Shown one piece after another: positions 45,148 through 59,183 of a stretch of DNA of 64,000 bases. The position numbers were made by a program, and so were the translations under genes. This DNA is from Chloroflexia bacterium SDU3-3 (GTDB lineage: Bacteria > Chloroflexota > Chloroflexia > Chloroflexales > Roseiflexaceae), in assembly GCA_009268125.1 (NCBI GenBank), contig WBOU01000009.1, positions 62,001 through 126,000 on the forward strand. The letters are read 5' to 3'. A model generated the notes under the pieces. That model had not been told where the DNA came from and did not search any database. It worked only from the letters and a program-made list of their open reading frames with translations. The stretch's first letter is position 1; each line of letters starts with the position of its first letter.

Positions 45148-45176
45148 ATTATATAAGAACACACGTTCTAAGTCAA
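45148..45176 (-). promoter_or_regulatory. Promoter with LexA-like operator in its spacer
   Basis: TTGACT (45176-45171) and TATAAT (45153-45148), 17-bp spacer. The spacer contains the palindrome AGAACACACGTTCT (45156-45169; core GAAC-N4-GTTC). A bound repressor would block RNA polymerase. Confidence 0.75.
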
Positions 45177-45547
45177 GCGACATTTCCCATTCTAAAGCCC
45201 TAGATCATTTGGTGCAAACACAGTGCCGCTTGAGCCAGAGTCACTACCTGCTCAAGGCAGGGAGTTTCTACCAGCAAGACTCCAAGACAGCAGGGGTAAT
45301 GCGAGGGGGCTGCCAGCGCCGCAACAAAGCGGCAGCCTGCCATAGCGTGACAGGCTGCCGCACAGATGCCTCGGGAGTAAGCGCGCAGGCGCTGGATAGC
45401 TGCCGCAGCACAGGCGGCCTCGCCTATCCCGCGCGAGGGGCCGCATGGTGCCGCTGGCCATGATCCCGCCCAGCGCGGGATGGCTGGGGCGGCTGCCGCC
45501 GCGCCGCTTTTCCCCAGCCCTCTGCGCCCGAGCCATGTAGGCTGCCG
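45177..45547. other. Intergenic region with repeat fragments
   Basis: No gene is recognised. A short CTACCAGCAAGACTCCAAGA motif (about 45269-45288) belongs to the dispersed repeat family. Several GGCTGCCGC-type inverted copies (45309-45364, 45525-45547) could form hairpins near the end of the cardiolipin synthase gene. Confidence 0.5.
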
Positions 45548-46993
45548 CTAGAGCAGCGGGCTCATCAGCCGCAGGGTGTTCTCTACCATCTGCTGGCGCA
45601 CCGGCCTGCGCCGCCACTCCTCGGCGCGCAGGCGCTGCGACGAGGCAAAGTAGCGCTCCTCCACCGCCCGCAGTGCCCCGGCCACATACGGCCCGTAGAA
45701 CACCACCGAGATCTCCAGATCGAGCCGAAACGAGCGAATGTCCACATTGCTTGACCCGATCACCGCCATATCATCGTCGATGCTCAGGTGCTTGGCGTGC
45801 AGCAGGTTCGGCGGGTCGTAGAGATGGATGGTCACGCCCGCCTCAAGCAGCTCGTCGTAGTACGAGCGCTGGGCGCGGGAGACCGCGAACTGATCGGCGG
45901 CCTTCGACACCACCAAGTGCACATCCACCCCACGGTACGCCGCCGACTCGATAGCGCCCAGCAGCGCCTCGTCGGGGATGAAGTAGGGCGTCACCAGCAC
46001 GGCGCGCTCGCGGGCGGCGTGCAGCAGGGCGCTAAACAGCAGCGGCACGTTGTCCGAGTCGTAGGCGGGGCCGCTGGGCAGCACCTGCGCCACCACGCTG
46101 CCCTGGGAGGCGACCTCCTGCGGCAGCACGGGCACATCATCCAGCCGCAGCTCGGTCTCCGAGTACCAGTCGATCATGAAGGTGGCCTGCAGCTGGGCGA
46201 CGATCGGGCCGGTCAGGCGCACCATCAGCTCCTTGTACACGATCCCGGGCTTGAAATCGGCGCAGACCATGTTCTGCGAGCCGGTGTAGCCCACCTCGCC
46301 ATCCACCACCACGATCTTGCGGTGGTTGCGCAGGTCGATGCGCGAGTAGTCGCGCAGCGAGATCGGCAGGGCCACGCAGGCATCCACCCCGCCCTCGCGC
46401 AGCAGGCCCAGCACCCGCCGCAGCCCCAGGCTGCGCGAGCCCATGGCGTCGATCAGCACGCGCACCTTCACGCCGCGCCCCGCCGCGCGGATGAGCGCGT
46501 TGGCCAGGCCCATGCCCACGGTGTCGTCGGCAAAGATATAGAACAGCACGTGCACCTCGCGCTGGGCCCGATCCACATCCGCGATGATCCGCCCGACCGC
46601 TAGGTCGTAGTCGGGCAGCAGCACTGCGTTGCTGCAGCCCACCGGCGGCATGCCGCCCAGCCGTTGGGTCAGCGCGGCGATCTGGCGGTGGCGCTCGCTG
46701 AGCTGCACATCAAACAGCGGGGCCAGCTCGGGGTCGGCCTCGGCGCGCGCCACGATCTGCTTGAGCATGCGGTCGACCGTGCGCTGGCGCGCGCGGCGGT
46801 GGGCGGGCAGCTTGGGGCTGCCGATCAGAAAATACAGGATGATACCGAGCCAGGGCAGGAACAGAATCAACATCAGCCAGGCCTGCGCTGCGCCGGTGCT
46901 GCGCCGACGCGGCACCACCAGCAGCATCGCCACACGCACCAGCAGCTCGGCGGCCACATACGCCACCGCCAACACATTTCCCCACGACGACAT
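45548..46993 (-). CDS. cls: Cardiolipin synthase (phospholipase D family)
   Basis: 481 residues. Two N-terminal transmembrane segments (LAVAYVAAELLVRVAMLLVV; WLMLILFLPWLGIILYFLIG), then two phospholipase D HKD motifs: NHRKIVVVDGEVGYTGSQN and HAKHLSIDDDMAVIGSSNVD. It condenses phosphatidylglycerol to cardiolipin at the membrane. The length is normal for Cls. The ATG at 46993 has GGGGAG 5 nt upstream. It lies downstream of rpoC, separated by that gene's terminator. Confidence 0.93.
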   Translation of the reverse strand: MSSWGNVLAVAYVAAELLVRVAMLLVVPRRRSTGAAQAWLMLILFLPWLGIILYFLIGSPKLPAHRRARQRTVDRMLKQIVARAEADPELAPLFDVQLSERHRQIAALTQRLGGMPPVGCSNAVLLPDYDLAVGRIIADVDRAQREVHVLFYIFADDTVGMGLANALIRAAGRGVKVRVLIDAMGSRSLGLRRVLGLLREGGVDACVALPISLRDYSRIDLRNHRKIVVVDGEVGYTGSQNMVCADFKPGIVYKELMVRLTGPIVAQLQATFMIDWYSETELRLDDVPVLPQEVASQGSVVAQVLPSGPAYDSDNVPLLFSALLHAARERAVLVTPYFIPDEALLGAIESAAYRGVDVHLVVSKAADQFAVSRAQRSYYDELLEAGVTIHLYDPPNLLHAKHLSIDDDMAVIGSSNVDIRSFRLDLEISVVFYGPYVAGALRAVEERYFASSQRLRAEEWRRRPVRQQMVENTLRLMSPLL

Positions 46994-47084
46994 AGCGCTC
47001 CCCTACCCCTCAGCAACCAGCCGCAGCCCACTGGTAGCCGCAATGCACGCCATATGCCAAGAACTTGCCAGCGCCCTGGTGGCG

Positions 47085-47119
47085 CAAAAAAGGGCAGGCC
47101 GGGTCTCCCCAGCCTGCCC
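47085..47119 (-). terminator. rpoC terminator
   Basis: GGGCAGGC / GCCTGCCC stem (47092-47099 with 47112-47119) followed by six T on the minus strand. Confidence 0.92.
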
Positions 47120-47138
47120 AGCGCCACAGCGCCTATGC

Positions 47139-51836
<4,698 letters not shown>

Positions 51837-51853
51837 TTAATGCTCCTATCACC

Positions 51854-52552
51854 CTATTTTGGTAGATAGTCTGGAAAATTACGACGCATTTCGTCGGTAA
51901 TTGTCCCCTGTTCAGGCCGTTTCTTCGGATGCCACTGTAAAAAGGCGTCTGCGATAGTAGCTTTACGCTCCAGCGCTATGCCTCTATGCTGCTCATAAAG
52001 CCATGCCGCAAGGCATTTCGCCCGAGTAGTGCTCCATTTGATGTAATGATTATTTCGATTCGGTGTTAGATTTGGCGAAGGAATGCCAGTTAACTTTTCT
52101 ACTGCTATTCCCAACTGCTCTAAAAAAACAGAAGAAGCTGAGTAGATGTAGATAACAGGCCGATCACCATTCCATACAAGCGAACCATCACCATCAATCA
52201 CACCACGGACAAAATGCGAAAGGAACTCATCAGGAAGCTCAGGAAAACCTATAGTTCTTGATTTCCGAGGCGTTCCCCCATGGGCAAGGATATCCTGGTA
52301 CATCTCCTTACTGCAAAACGAGATTACATACGTATTTGATGTAATCGCTACTTTGCGCAGGTGATAGTTTCCGCCGATTGCTTCTGCTAATAGTTCAAGA
52401 TGATCACGATCATTACTCGCGATCTCTATCATATGCGCACCTGTATCGCTCTTAATGCGCATACAGCCATCGGTCCACCAGTATCCCAGCACATACGCCA
52501 TCGCTGGCGTCCACACGCGGAAGAAATCCGCGCTTCTCGCAGGGCGACCCAT
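51854..52552 (-). CDS. Free-standing LAGLIDADG homing endonuclease between rpoB and rpoC
   Basis: 232 residues. Two LAGLIDADG-type motifs are visible: AYVLGYWWTDG (residues 19-29) and HFVRGVIDGDG (113-123), each ending in the acidic residue expected to bind the catalytic metal. The spacing (~94 residues) fits a single-chain two-motif enzyme. Composition is AT-rich and codon use differs from the GC-rich neighbours, indicating transfer. It is not in an intron or intein: rpoB ends before it and rpoC begins after it. It has its own GGGAG site and a promoter at 52589-52617. Such enzymes cut a specific site to spread their own gene. Confidence 0.88.
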   Translation of the reverse strand: MGRPARSADFFRVWTPAMAYVLGYWWTDGCMRIKSDTGAHMIEIASNDRDHLELLAEAIGGNYHLRKVAITSNTYVISFCSKEMYQDILAHGGTPRKSRTIGFPELPDEFLSHFVRGVIDGDGSLVWNGDRPVIYIYSASSVFLEQLGIAVEKLTGIPSPNLTPNRNNHYIKWSTTRAKCLAAWLYEQHRGIALERKATIADAFLQWHPKKRPEQGTITDEMRRNFPDYLPK

Positions 52553-52588
52553 ACCACGCTCCCGACCTACATACGAATATCTGTTCGT

Positions 52589-52617
52589 AGTATATCCGGT
52601 TTCGTGTTACGGGTAAA
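52589..52617 (-). promoter_or_regulatory. Promoter for the homing endonuclease gene and rpoC
   Basis: TTTACC (52617-52612) and TATACT (52594-52589), 17-bp spacer, immediately after the rpoB terminator hairpin. Confidence 0.7.
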
Positions 52618-52659
52618 ACAGCCGTGTGGGCGGGGAAGCTCGCGCCGCCCCACCCACAC
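52615..52659 (-). terminator. Terminator-like hairpin after rpoB
   Basis: GTGTGGGCGGGG (52624-52635) pairs with CCCCACCCACAC (52648-52659), one mismatch in 12 bp, followed on the minus strand by TTTT. It separates rpoB from the homing endonuclease gene and rpoC. Confidence 0.75.
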
Positions 52660-52670
52660 GCCGCCACTAT

Positions 52671-55600
52671 CTAGAACTCGCCGCGCTCCATGCCGCTCAG
52701 GTTGATACCATCGAGCGCCGCCATGTCGCTATCGACATCGTCGGAAAGCTCAACTGGCGTCTCATCCGAGTTCAGCACCTCAACCGAGAGGCCGAGCGAC
52801 TGAAGCTCCTTGATCAGCACCTTGAACGACTCCGGCACACCGGCCTCAAGGATCGGCTCGCCCTTCACAATGGCCTCGTAGGTCTTTACGCGGCCAACAA
52901 CGTCGTCCGATTTCACCGTGAGCATCTCCTGAAGCGTATAGGCTGCGCCGTACGCCTCAAGCGCCCACACCTCCATCTCACCAAAGCGCTGGCCGCCGAA
53001 CTGCGCCTTACCACCCAGCGGCTGCTGGGTCACTAGGCTGTAGGGGCCAGTCGAGCGGGCGTGGATCTTGTCCTCGACCAGGTGGGCCAGCTTCAGCATG
53101 TAGGTGTAGCCGACCGTCACCGGGTTATCGAAGGACAGGCCCGTGCGTCCGTCGAACAGCGTGATCTTGCCGTCGTAGGGCAGATCGGTGGTCTGTAGCA
53201 TCGAGTGGATCTGCTCCTCGCTCGCGCCGTCGAACACCGGGGTGGCCACGCGGAACCCGAGGCGGGCAGCAGCCCAGCCCAGGTGCGTCTCCAGGATCTG
53301 GCCCAGGTTCATGCGGCTCGGCACGCCGATCGGATTGAGCACGATGTCCACCGGCGTGCCGTCCGGCAGGAACGGCATGTCGGCCAGCGGCAGCACGCGG
53401 CTAACCACACCCTTGTTGCCGTGGCGGCCTGCCATCTTGTCGCCAGCGCTGATCTTGCGCTTCTGGCAGAGCATCACGCGCACAGTCTGGTTCACGCCCA
53501 CGGGCAGCTCTGCGCCATCCTCGCGGCTGAACACCTTGACATCGATCACCTTGCCGCGCACGCCGTTTGGCACGCGCAGCGAGCTATCCTTCACCTCGCG
53601 GGCCTTCTCGCCGAAGATCGCGCGCAGCAGCCGCTCCTCGGCGGTCAGGTCGGTCTCGCCCTTCGGCGTGATCTTGCCCACCAGGATGTCGTTTGGCTGC
53701 ACCTCGGCGCCCACATAGATGATGCCGCGGTCGTCCAGGTTGCGCAGGCTGTCCTGGCCCACGTTCGGGATGTCGCGGGTAATCTCCTCCGGCCCCAGCT
53801 TGGTATCGCGCGCCTCGACCTCGTACTTCTCGATGTGGATCGAGGTGAAGATGTCCTCGCGCACCAGCCGCTCCGAGACCAGGATGGCGTCCTCGAAGTT
53901 GCCGCCCTCGAAGGGCAGGTAGGCCACCAGCACGTTCTGGCCAAGCGCCAGCTCGCCGTTGTCGGTCGAGCTGCTGTCGGCGATGATCCGGCCCTTCTTC
54001 ACCCGCTCGCCACGGTAGACGATCGGGCGCTGGTTGATGCAGGTGTCCTGGTTGGAGCGCATGAACTTGCGCATGCGGTACTCGCGCTCGTTGCCGTCAT
54101 CCTCCAGCACCAGGATCTTGTCGCCTGTGGCCGAAAGCACGATGCCATCGCGCTTGGCGACGACCACCTGCCCGCTATCGCGGGCCGCCAGGTACTCCAT
54201 GCCGGTGCCCACGATCGGCGCGTCAGGGCGCAGCAGCGGCACTGCCTGGCGCTGCATGTTCGAGCCCATCAGCGCGCGGTTGGCGTCGTCGTGCTCAAGG
54301 AAGGGGATGAGCGCGGTCGAGACCGAGACCACCTGCTTGGGCGACACGTCCATGTAGTCCACGCGGTCGATCGGCTGGTCCTCGAAGTCGCCGCGGAAGC
54401 GGGTCGAGACGGTGCCCTCTAGGAAGCGGCCGTGCTCATCCAGCGGAGCATTGGCCTGCACCACCACGAACTGCTCCTCCTCATCGGCGGAGAGATAGTC
54501 GACCTCGCGGGAGACCACGGGGCGGATCTTGATCATCTTCAGCGGCGTCTCGACGACCTTCTCGGCGATCTGCCGCGTGACCTCGGTGCCCGCCTCGGCG
54601 ATCACCTCGTCGGTCTTCGGGTCGATGATGTCCTCGCGCAGGAACTGGCCGCGCAGCATGTTGATCGTCATGCGGCGGGCCGACTCCTTATCCACGCGGG
54701 TGTTGCGCGCGGCGATCAGCTCGCCGGTGCGCAGGTCGCGCACATCGCGGATGAGGATGGCCTGGCGCTCCCACTCGTGGGCGTTCGGGATCTCGCGGTA
54801 CACCTTGCGGTAGGGCGTCTCCAGGAAGCCCATCTCGTTCACGCGCGAGAAGGTCGACATGGTGCCGATCAGACCGATGTTCGGGCCTTCGGGCGTCTCC
54901 ACCGGGCAGATGCGGCCATAGTGCGAGTGGTGAACGTCGCGGACCTCGAAGCCCGCGCGGTCGCGGCTGAGGCCGCCGGGGCCAAGGGCCGAGAGGCGGC
55001 GCTTGTTGGTCAGCTCGGCCAGCGGGTTGGTCTGGTCCATAAACTGCGAGAGCTGCGAGCCGCCGAAGAACTCGCGCATCGCCGCCACGACCGGGCGGAT
55101 GTTGACCAGCGCGTTCGGGGTGGCCGTGTCCGGATCCTGCAGCGACATGCGCTCCTTGACCACGCGCTCCATGCGCAGCAGGCCCACGCGGAACTGCTGC
55201 TGGATCAGCTCGCCCACGGTGCGCACGCGGCGGTTGCCCAGGTGGTCAATATCATCGGCGTGGAAGCCCGGCACACCATCGTTCAGCTGGATGGTGCGCT
55301 CGACGATCTTGAAGATATCGTCGGGGCGCAGCACGCGCACCGCGATGGTTGGGGCCTGGGCGCGGGACTCGGGCCGCGAGTCGCGCTCCCAGAGGTTCTT
55401 GTTCAGCTTGTAGCGGCCCACCTTGGCCAGATCGTAGCGGCGCGGGTTGAACAGCAGCGACTCGAGCAGGCCGCGCGCGTTCTCCAGCGTGGGCGGGTCG
55501 CCGGGGCGCAGGCGCTTGTACAGCTCCATCAGCGCCTCTTTCGAGTTGCGCGAGGGATCCTTGTCCAGCGTCGCCTTGATATAGTGGTGATCGGACTGGC

Positions 55601-56366
55601 CATCCAGGTGCTGGTAGAGCGCCAGCACGTCGTCATCGTGGCCATACTTGTCCAGCTCATTGTCGGCAGGCCAGTGGCCCTCGCCGTTGGGCTGATACTG
55701 CCAGGCCAGCACGGCGCGCAGCAGGATGGTGACCGGGATCTTGCGCTTGCGGTCGACCTTCACCGAGATCACATCGCGCTTGTTGCTCTCGAACTCCAGC
55801 CATGCGCCGCGGTTCGGGATCAGCTTGGCCGAGTGGAGCGGGCGGCCCGTCGAGGGGTCGCGCTCCTCTTTAAAGTACACGCCCGGCGAGCGGATCAGCT
55901 GCGAGACCACCACGCGCTCTGCGCCGTTGATCACGAAGGTGCCGTTCTCGGTCATCAGCGGGAAGTCGCCGAGGAAGATCTCGCTCTCCTTCAGCTCGCC
56001 GGTGGCCAGGATGCGCAGCTGCACGTTGGCGCGCAGCGGCGCGGCATAGGTCATGTCGCGCTCGCGGCACTCATATTCATCGTAGCGCGGCTCCCCAAAG
56101 ACATAGTCGAGGAACCGCAGCTCCATATTTTTGCCAGTAAAGTCAGTAATTGGCGAAATTTCATCAAAGAGCTCGCGCAGCCCCTCCAGGCGAAACCAAT
56201 CAAAGCTTTTTGTTTGCGTCTCAATCAGTGTTGGCACCTCGATGGCGTCGTGGATGCGCGCAAACGAGCGGCGCTCCAGCGACATGTCGCGGTGCAACGG
56301 GTCAAGTCCCAGATCTTGTGGCGTAATCAGCGGCTGAAGCACAACATTTGTGGTCAGGGGGGGCAT
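52671..56366 (-). CDS. rpoB: DNA-directed RNA polymerase subunit beta
   Basis: 1231 residues. Recognisable parts: [19 protein letters not shown] near the N-terminus, the rifampicin-region sequence [68 protein letters not shown] with the conserved Lys/His, and the C-terminal [25 protein letters not shown]. The rifampicin pocket looks like wild type (D in FMDQ, H replaced by K in NKRRLS). The start at 56366 is chosen because AGAGAGG lies 6 nt upstream; the upstream GTG is too close to that site. Confidence 0.98.
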   Translation of the reverse strand: MPPLTTNVVLQPLITPQDLGLDPLHRDMSLERRSFARIHDAIEVPTLIETQTKSFDWFRLEGLRELFDEISPITDFTGKNMELRFLDYVFGEPRYDEYECRERDMTYAAPLRANVQLRILATGELKESEIFLGDFPLMTENGTFVINGAERVVVSQLIRSPGVYFKEERDPSTGRPLHSAKLIPNRGAWLEFESNKRDVISVKVDRKRKIPVTILLRAVLAWQYQPNGEGHWPADNELDKYGHDDDVLALYQHLDGQSDHHYIKATLDKDPSRNSKEALMELYKRLRPGDPPTLENARGLLESLLFNPRRYDLAKVGRYKLNKNLWERDSRPESRAQAPTIAVRVLRPDDIFKIVERTIQLNDGVPGFHADDIDHLGNRRVRTVGELIQQQFRVGLLRMERVVKERMSLQDPDTATPNALVNIRPVVAAMREFFGGSQLSQFMDQTNPLAELTNKRRLSALGPGGLSRDRAGFEVRDVHHSHYGRICPVETPEGPNIGLIGTMSTFSRVNEMGFLETPYRKVYREIPNAHEWERQAILIRDVRDLRTGELIAARNTRVDKESARRMTINMLRGQFLREDIIDPKTDEVIAEAGTEVTRQIAEKVVETPLKMIKIRPVVSREVDYLSADEEEQFVVVQANAPLDEHGRFLEGTVSTRFRGDFEDQPIDRVDYMDVSPKQVVSVSTALIPFLEHDDANRALMGSNMQRQAVPLLRPDAPIVGTGMEYLAARDSGQVVVAKRDGIVLSATGDKILVLEDDGNEREYRMRKFMRSNQDTCINQRPIVYRGERVKKGRIIADSSSTDNGELALGQNVLVAYLPFEGGNFEDAILVSERLVREDIFTSIHIEKYEVEARDTKLGPEEITRDIPNVGQDSLRNLDDRGIIYVGAEVQPNDILVGKITPKGETDLTAEERLLRAIFGEKAREVKDSSLRVPNGVRGKVIDVKVFSREDGAELPVGVNQTVRVMLCQKRKISAGDKMAGRHGNKGVVSRVLPLADMPFLPDGTPVDIVLNPIGVPSRMNLGQILETHLGWAAARLGFRVATPVFDGASEEQIHSMLQTTDLPYDGKITLFDGRTGLSFDNPVTVGYTYMLKLAHLVEDKIHARSTGPYSLVTQQPLGGKAQFGGQRFGEMEVWALEAYGAAYTLQEMLTVKSDDVVGRVKTYEAIVKGEPILEAGVPESFKVLIKELQSLGLSVEVLNSDETPVELSDDVDSDMAALDGINLSGMERGEF

Positions 56367-56549
56367 GGACACCTCTCTGGTTAGAATCTAGCACGCAGGC
56401 CCGGGCAGTCAGCGAACCCCAGCGCGCTGGGCTGTCGTACCACACATGCTACATTCCTCACTGCTACATGCCAAAAACACGAACATACCCTTCCTTGGCA
56501 TCATCCGTCATTGGGTGAGTGGCCGCTGGACTGGCGTTCGTGGTGTATC

Positions 56550-56579
56550 ATCTAATTCCCGTCGGTGCGCGGTTGACAA
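56550..56579 (-). promoter_or_regulatory. Possible rpoB promoter
   Basis: TTGTCA (56579-56574) and TTAGAT (56555-56550), 18-bp spacer, about 185 bp upstream of rpoB. Its -35 shares bases with the -35 of the divergent promoter at 56573-56601. Confidence 0.45.
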
Positions 56580-56601
56580 TGAACGAGCGTTCGGGTACGA
56601 T
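56573..56601 (+). promoter_or_regulatory. Divergent promoter with LexA-like palindrome
   Basis: TTGACA (56573-56578) and TACGAT (56596-56601), 17-bp spacer containing GAACGAGCGTTC (56581-56592). Downstream there is only a 15-codon ORF (56669-56716) before the tRNA promoter, so the product is unclear. Confidence 0.6.
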
Positions 56602-56743
56602 AGAACCACTTCTACGCACCTCCTACACACAGACGAGTAACACTTAAATTGCGAAAGGGAATGATACCATGCGGGTAGCCGCTTGTCAAATACATAATGT
56701 CATTTTTTATTGCTGAGACCCCATTGGCTCAGCAGGGAAACAC

Positions 56744-56772
56744 TTGACAGCCCTGGAAAAAGCAGCTACCAT
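56744..56772 (+). promoter_or_regulatory. tRNA-Arg promoter
   Basis: TTGACA (56744-56749) and TACCAT (56767-56772), 17-bp spacer, ending 14 bp before the tRNA. Confidence 0.85.
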
Positions 56773-56786
56773 CGTTACCTGGATAG

Positions 56787-56862
56787 GGAGCCGTAGCTCA
56801 ATGGACAGAGCATCCGCCTTCTAAGCGGGTGGTTGTGGGTTCGAATCCCGCCGGCTCCGCCA
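56787..56862 (+). tRNA. tRNA-Arg (anticodon UCU)
   Basis: 76 nt. Acceptor GGAGCCG / CGGCTCC, D arm GCTCAATGGACAGAGC, anticodon arm with loop CTTCTAA (anticodon 56820-56822), T loop GGTTCGAATCC, discriminator G and an encoded CCA end. It reads AGA/AGG Arg codons, which are rare in this GC-rich genome. It is convergent with apt, whose stop lies 8 nt beyond the CCA. Confidence 0.97.
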
Positions 56863-56870
56863 GCCTTCCC

Positions 56871-57410
56871 CTAGTACTTCAGCAGCGAGAACACCGAATA
56901 CTTCGACAGCTTCTCGCGCCCGCCCAGGAAGCCCAGCTCGATAATAAACGCGGCCTCATCGACCACGCCCCCGGCCATCTCTACCAGCTCGCATGCGGCG
57001 TGCACGGTGCCGCCGGTGGCCAGCAGATCATCTACCACCACCACGCGGCTCCCTGCAGGCAGCGCGTCGCGGTGGATCTCCAGCACATTCGAGCCATACT
57101 CAAGCTGGTACTCAAGCTGGTAGGTTGCGGCGGGCAGCTTGCCGGGCTTGCGCACCGGCACCAGCCCCACGCCCAGCTTGTAGGCCAGCGGCGCGCTAAA
57201 GATAAACCCGCGCGACTCGATCCCCACCACCGCGTCGATCTGGCGGCTGGCGTAGCGCTCGAACAGCAGGTCGATCACCTTCGCCAGAGCCGCGCCATCG
57301 CGCAGCAGGGTGGTGATATCTTTAAATTGTACCCCAGGAATGGGAAAATCGGGAATATTCCGAATATACTTATCAAGCTCTGGATGTTCTTGCTCCATAG
57401 CCAATGCCAT
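56871..57410 (-). CDS. apt: Adenine phosphoribosyltransferase
   Basis: 179 residues. IRNIPDFPIPGVQFKDITTLLRD opening, AVVGIESRGFIFSAPLAYKLG, RKPGKLP and the PRPP-binding motif VVVVDDLLATGGTVHAA are Apt signatures. It salvages adenine to AMP. A small in-frame duplication is visible (YQLEYQLEYGS). The start is taken at 57410, with ATG 57398 as an alternative. It follows the CorA-like gene by 40 nt and may share its transcript. Confidence 0.95.
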   Translation of the reverse strand: MALAMEQEHPELDKYIRNIPDFPIPGVQFKDITTLLRDGAALAKVIDLLFERYASRQIDAVVGIESRGFIFSAPLAYKLGVGLVPVRKPGKLPAATYQLEYQLEYGSNVLEIHRDALPAGSRVVVVDDLLATGGTVHAACELVEMAGGVVDEAAFIIELGFLGGREKLSKYSVFSLLKY

Positions 57411-57450
57411 CTTTCCCAACGAGGCCGCATAGGCGGCCAAACGTGAACAT

Positions 57451-58419
57451 CTAGAACCACTTTTGTCGGCGGGCGACCCCATACACCCCGCCAACCAGCA
57501 GCAGCAGCACCGCCACCGCCGCGCCGAAGGGGATGGGCAGCGACAGCGGCGGCAGCGCCACCGCCAGGGCCGCCAGCGCAGCCACCAGGGCCAGCGGCAC
57601 CAGCAGCACCAGAGCCAGCGCCATGGTGCGCTGCGCCAGCCCCTGCTGCTGCACGCTGCGCGCCAGCACCACCCGGCCCGCCGCAGCGACACGCTCGTGC
57701 TGCTCGTCGGCCAGCGCCGAGAGCTTGTGCGCGCCATCGCCGATATCGCCAAAGAAGCGCTCGGCGTCGATCTTCAGGAAGGGCAGATCGAGGTGCCGCA
57801 GGGCGTCGCACATGCTCCGATTCGGGCTGAGCATGTGGCGCAGCGCCAGCGAGTCGCGCTCGAGCTGGGCCTGGGCGGGCAGCAACTTCTCGGGGTCGGA
57901 TGTGAACAGCCGCTGCTCGAACTGGCCGAGCTGCTCATCCAGGTGGTAGATCACCGGGAAGCTCTGTTTGATCAGCGTGTCGAGCACGCGGTAGAGCAGG
58001 TAGCCGCTGCCACGGCCCAGCACCTGCTTACGGGCAGCCTCGTCGCCTGCTGCTGCGGCAAACAGCCGCCGCAGCGGCTTGACGTTGCTATCGTGGATAG
58101 TCACCACAAAATCACGGCCCGCGAAGATATCGATCTCGCTCACCGCCGGGCGCTGGTCGCGGTCGAAGACCGGCACCTGCACCACCACAAAGAGGTACTC
58201 GTGCGTTTCGTGCACATCCAGCTTGGGCAGCTGGATGGTTGAGAGCACATCATCAAGCGCGAGTGGGTCGAGCCGCAGCCGCTCGCGCAGATAGGCGATA
58301 TCGGTGTTGACCGGCTGCGGCAGGTCGATCCAGGTAAGGCCATCAAGCTCGACTTCGCGCCGCCGTGTGGTTGGCCGAGCAATGCTGGTGGTAGGAATAG
58401 GACGAGTACGACTTTCCAT
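57451..58419 (-). CDS. CorA-like protein without the GMN motif
   Basis: 322 residues. The N-terminal soluble domain (TWIDLPQPVNTDIAYLRERLRLDPLALDDVLST, YLFVVVQVPVF, FVVTIHDSNVKPLRRLF) and the long helix (DTLIKQSFPVIYHLDEQLGQFEQRLF) match CorA/ZntB ion transporters. Two C-terminal transmembrane helices follow, but the loop between them reads LPPLSLPIPFG; the GMN signature that forms the CorA selectivity filter is missing, as is ZntB's GIN. The polar RKQKWF-like tail is shortened. It may be a divergent transporter or a non-conducting relative. Confidence 0.78.
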   Translation of the reverse strand: MESRTRPIPTTSIARPTTRRREVELDGLTWIDLPQPVNTDIAYLRERLRLDPLALDDVLSTIQLPKLDVHETHEYLFVVVQVPVFDRDQRPAVSEIDIFAGRDFVVTIHDSNVKPLRRLFAAAAGDEAARKQVLGRGSGYLLYRVLDTLIKQSFPVIYHLDEQLGQFEQRLFTSDPEKLLPAQAQLERDSLALRHMLSPNRSMCDALRHLDLPFLKIDAERFFGDIGDGAHKLSALADEQHERVAAAGRVVLARSVQQQGLAQRTMALALVLLVPLALVAALAALAVALPPLSLPIPFGAAVAVLLLLVGGVYGVARRQKWF

Positions 58420-58432
58420 GCATCCCCGCACA

Positions 58433-58463
58433 CAAAAAGGCCAGATGGCAAACCATCCGGCCT
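58433..58463 (-). terminator. Terminator after the roadblock gene
   Basis: AGGCCAGATGG (58438-58448) pairs with CCATCCGGCCT (58453-58463, one G-T type mismatch), then a T-run on the minus strand. It separates this gene from the CorA-like gene. Confidence 0.85.
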
Positions 58464-58490
58464 ATGCGAAGCAGCCCAGAGGATACGGCA

Positions 58491-58859
58491 CTAGACTAGC
58501 CGCACGAGCTCGTTGGCAGTGCGCTTCATGTCAAGGAATACAAGTCCGAGCTTTGCTTTGGAATGAGCAAGCGCCGTGAGCACTGCCTCTTCACCGATCG
58601 AGGTGAGAAGCACGAAACCGTTCTCGCCACGAACGAATACCTGATCGAGCTGGCCGCGACGAAGCTCTGTGGCAATTCGCTCACCGAGCGAAAGCATAGC
58701 AGCGCTCATCGCAGACACCCGGTCCTCTTCGACATCGGCTGGCAGCGCGGAGGCCATGATCAAGCCGTCGACACTTACGACAGCCGAAGCCTCGATATCG
58801 GGGGTATTCATCTGCATCGTCTTCAGATGCCGCACCATCTCTTCGGTTCTGCTAGCCAT
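58491..58859 (-). CDS. Roadblock/LC7 domain protein (MglB-like)
   Basis: 122 residues covering one roadblock/LC7 fold: DIEASAVVSVDGLIMASALPADVEEDRVSAMSAAMLSLGERIATELRRGQ, then VFVRGENGFVLLTSIGEEAVLTALAHSKAKLG. In bacteria such proteins act as GTPase-activating partners of MglA-like small GTPases, but no MglA-like gene is adjacent. An excellent AGGAGG site precedes the ATG at 58859, and a consensus promoter lies at 58978-59006. Confidence 0.9.
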   Translation of the reverse strand: MASRTEEMVRHLKTMQMNTPDIEASAVVSVDGLIMASALPADVEEDRVSAMSAAMLSLGERIATELRRGQLDQVFVRGENGFVLLTSIGEEAVLTALAHSKAKLGLVFLDMKRTANELVRLV

Positions 58860-58977
58860 TCAGATCCTCCTGTAAGGCCGTCCGCGAATGTTGGACGTAG
58901 CTGCGCCGTGTGTGTGCAGATATAAGGAAAGCGACAACCCAACTTGGGCGTGCCGTCTCAGACAGCCGCTTTCGCCC

Positions 58978-59006
58978 ATTCTACAACACTTTCCGGTTCA
59001 GGGCAA
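58978..59006 (-). promoter_or_regulatory. Promoter of the roadblock gene
   Basis: TTGCCC (59006-59001) and TAGAAT (58983-58978) with a 17-bp spacer. The remaining AT-rich stretch up to 59183 shows no gene. Confidence 0.7.
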
Positions 59007-59183
59007 CTATAATTCGCAGAGATCCGGCACACAAAAAAACACAAAATGTGATCAAAATACCATAGATTCACAGCAATCGATGCTATCCCAAGACCATGAT
59101 ACCATCAAAGTAGATCTTTGTTGGCACAAAATCAGCATGGTGCTTCATCTGGCGTCTTTCTTGAGATCCACCGACATCATTGC

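Noticed and set aside
56669-56716. 15-codon ORF after the LexA-like promoter
   Set aside because: It has a weak ribosome-binding site and is too short to support as a gene without conservation data.
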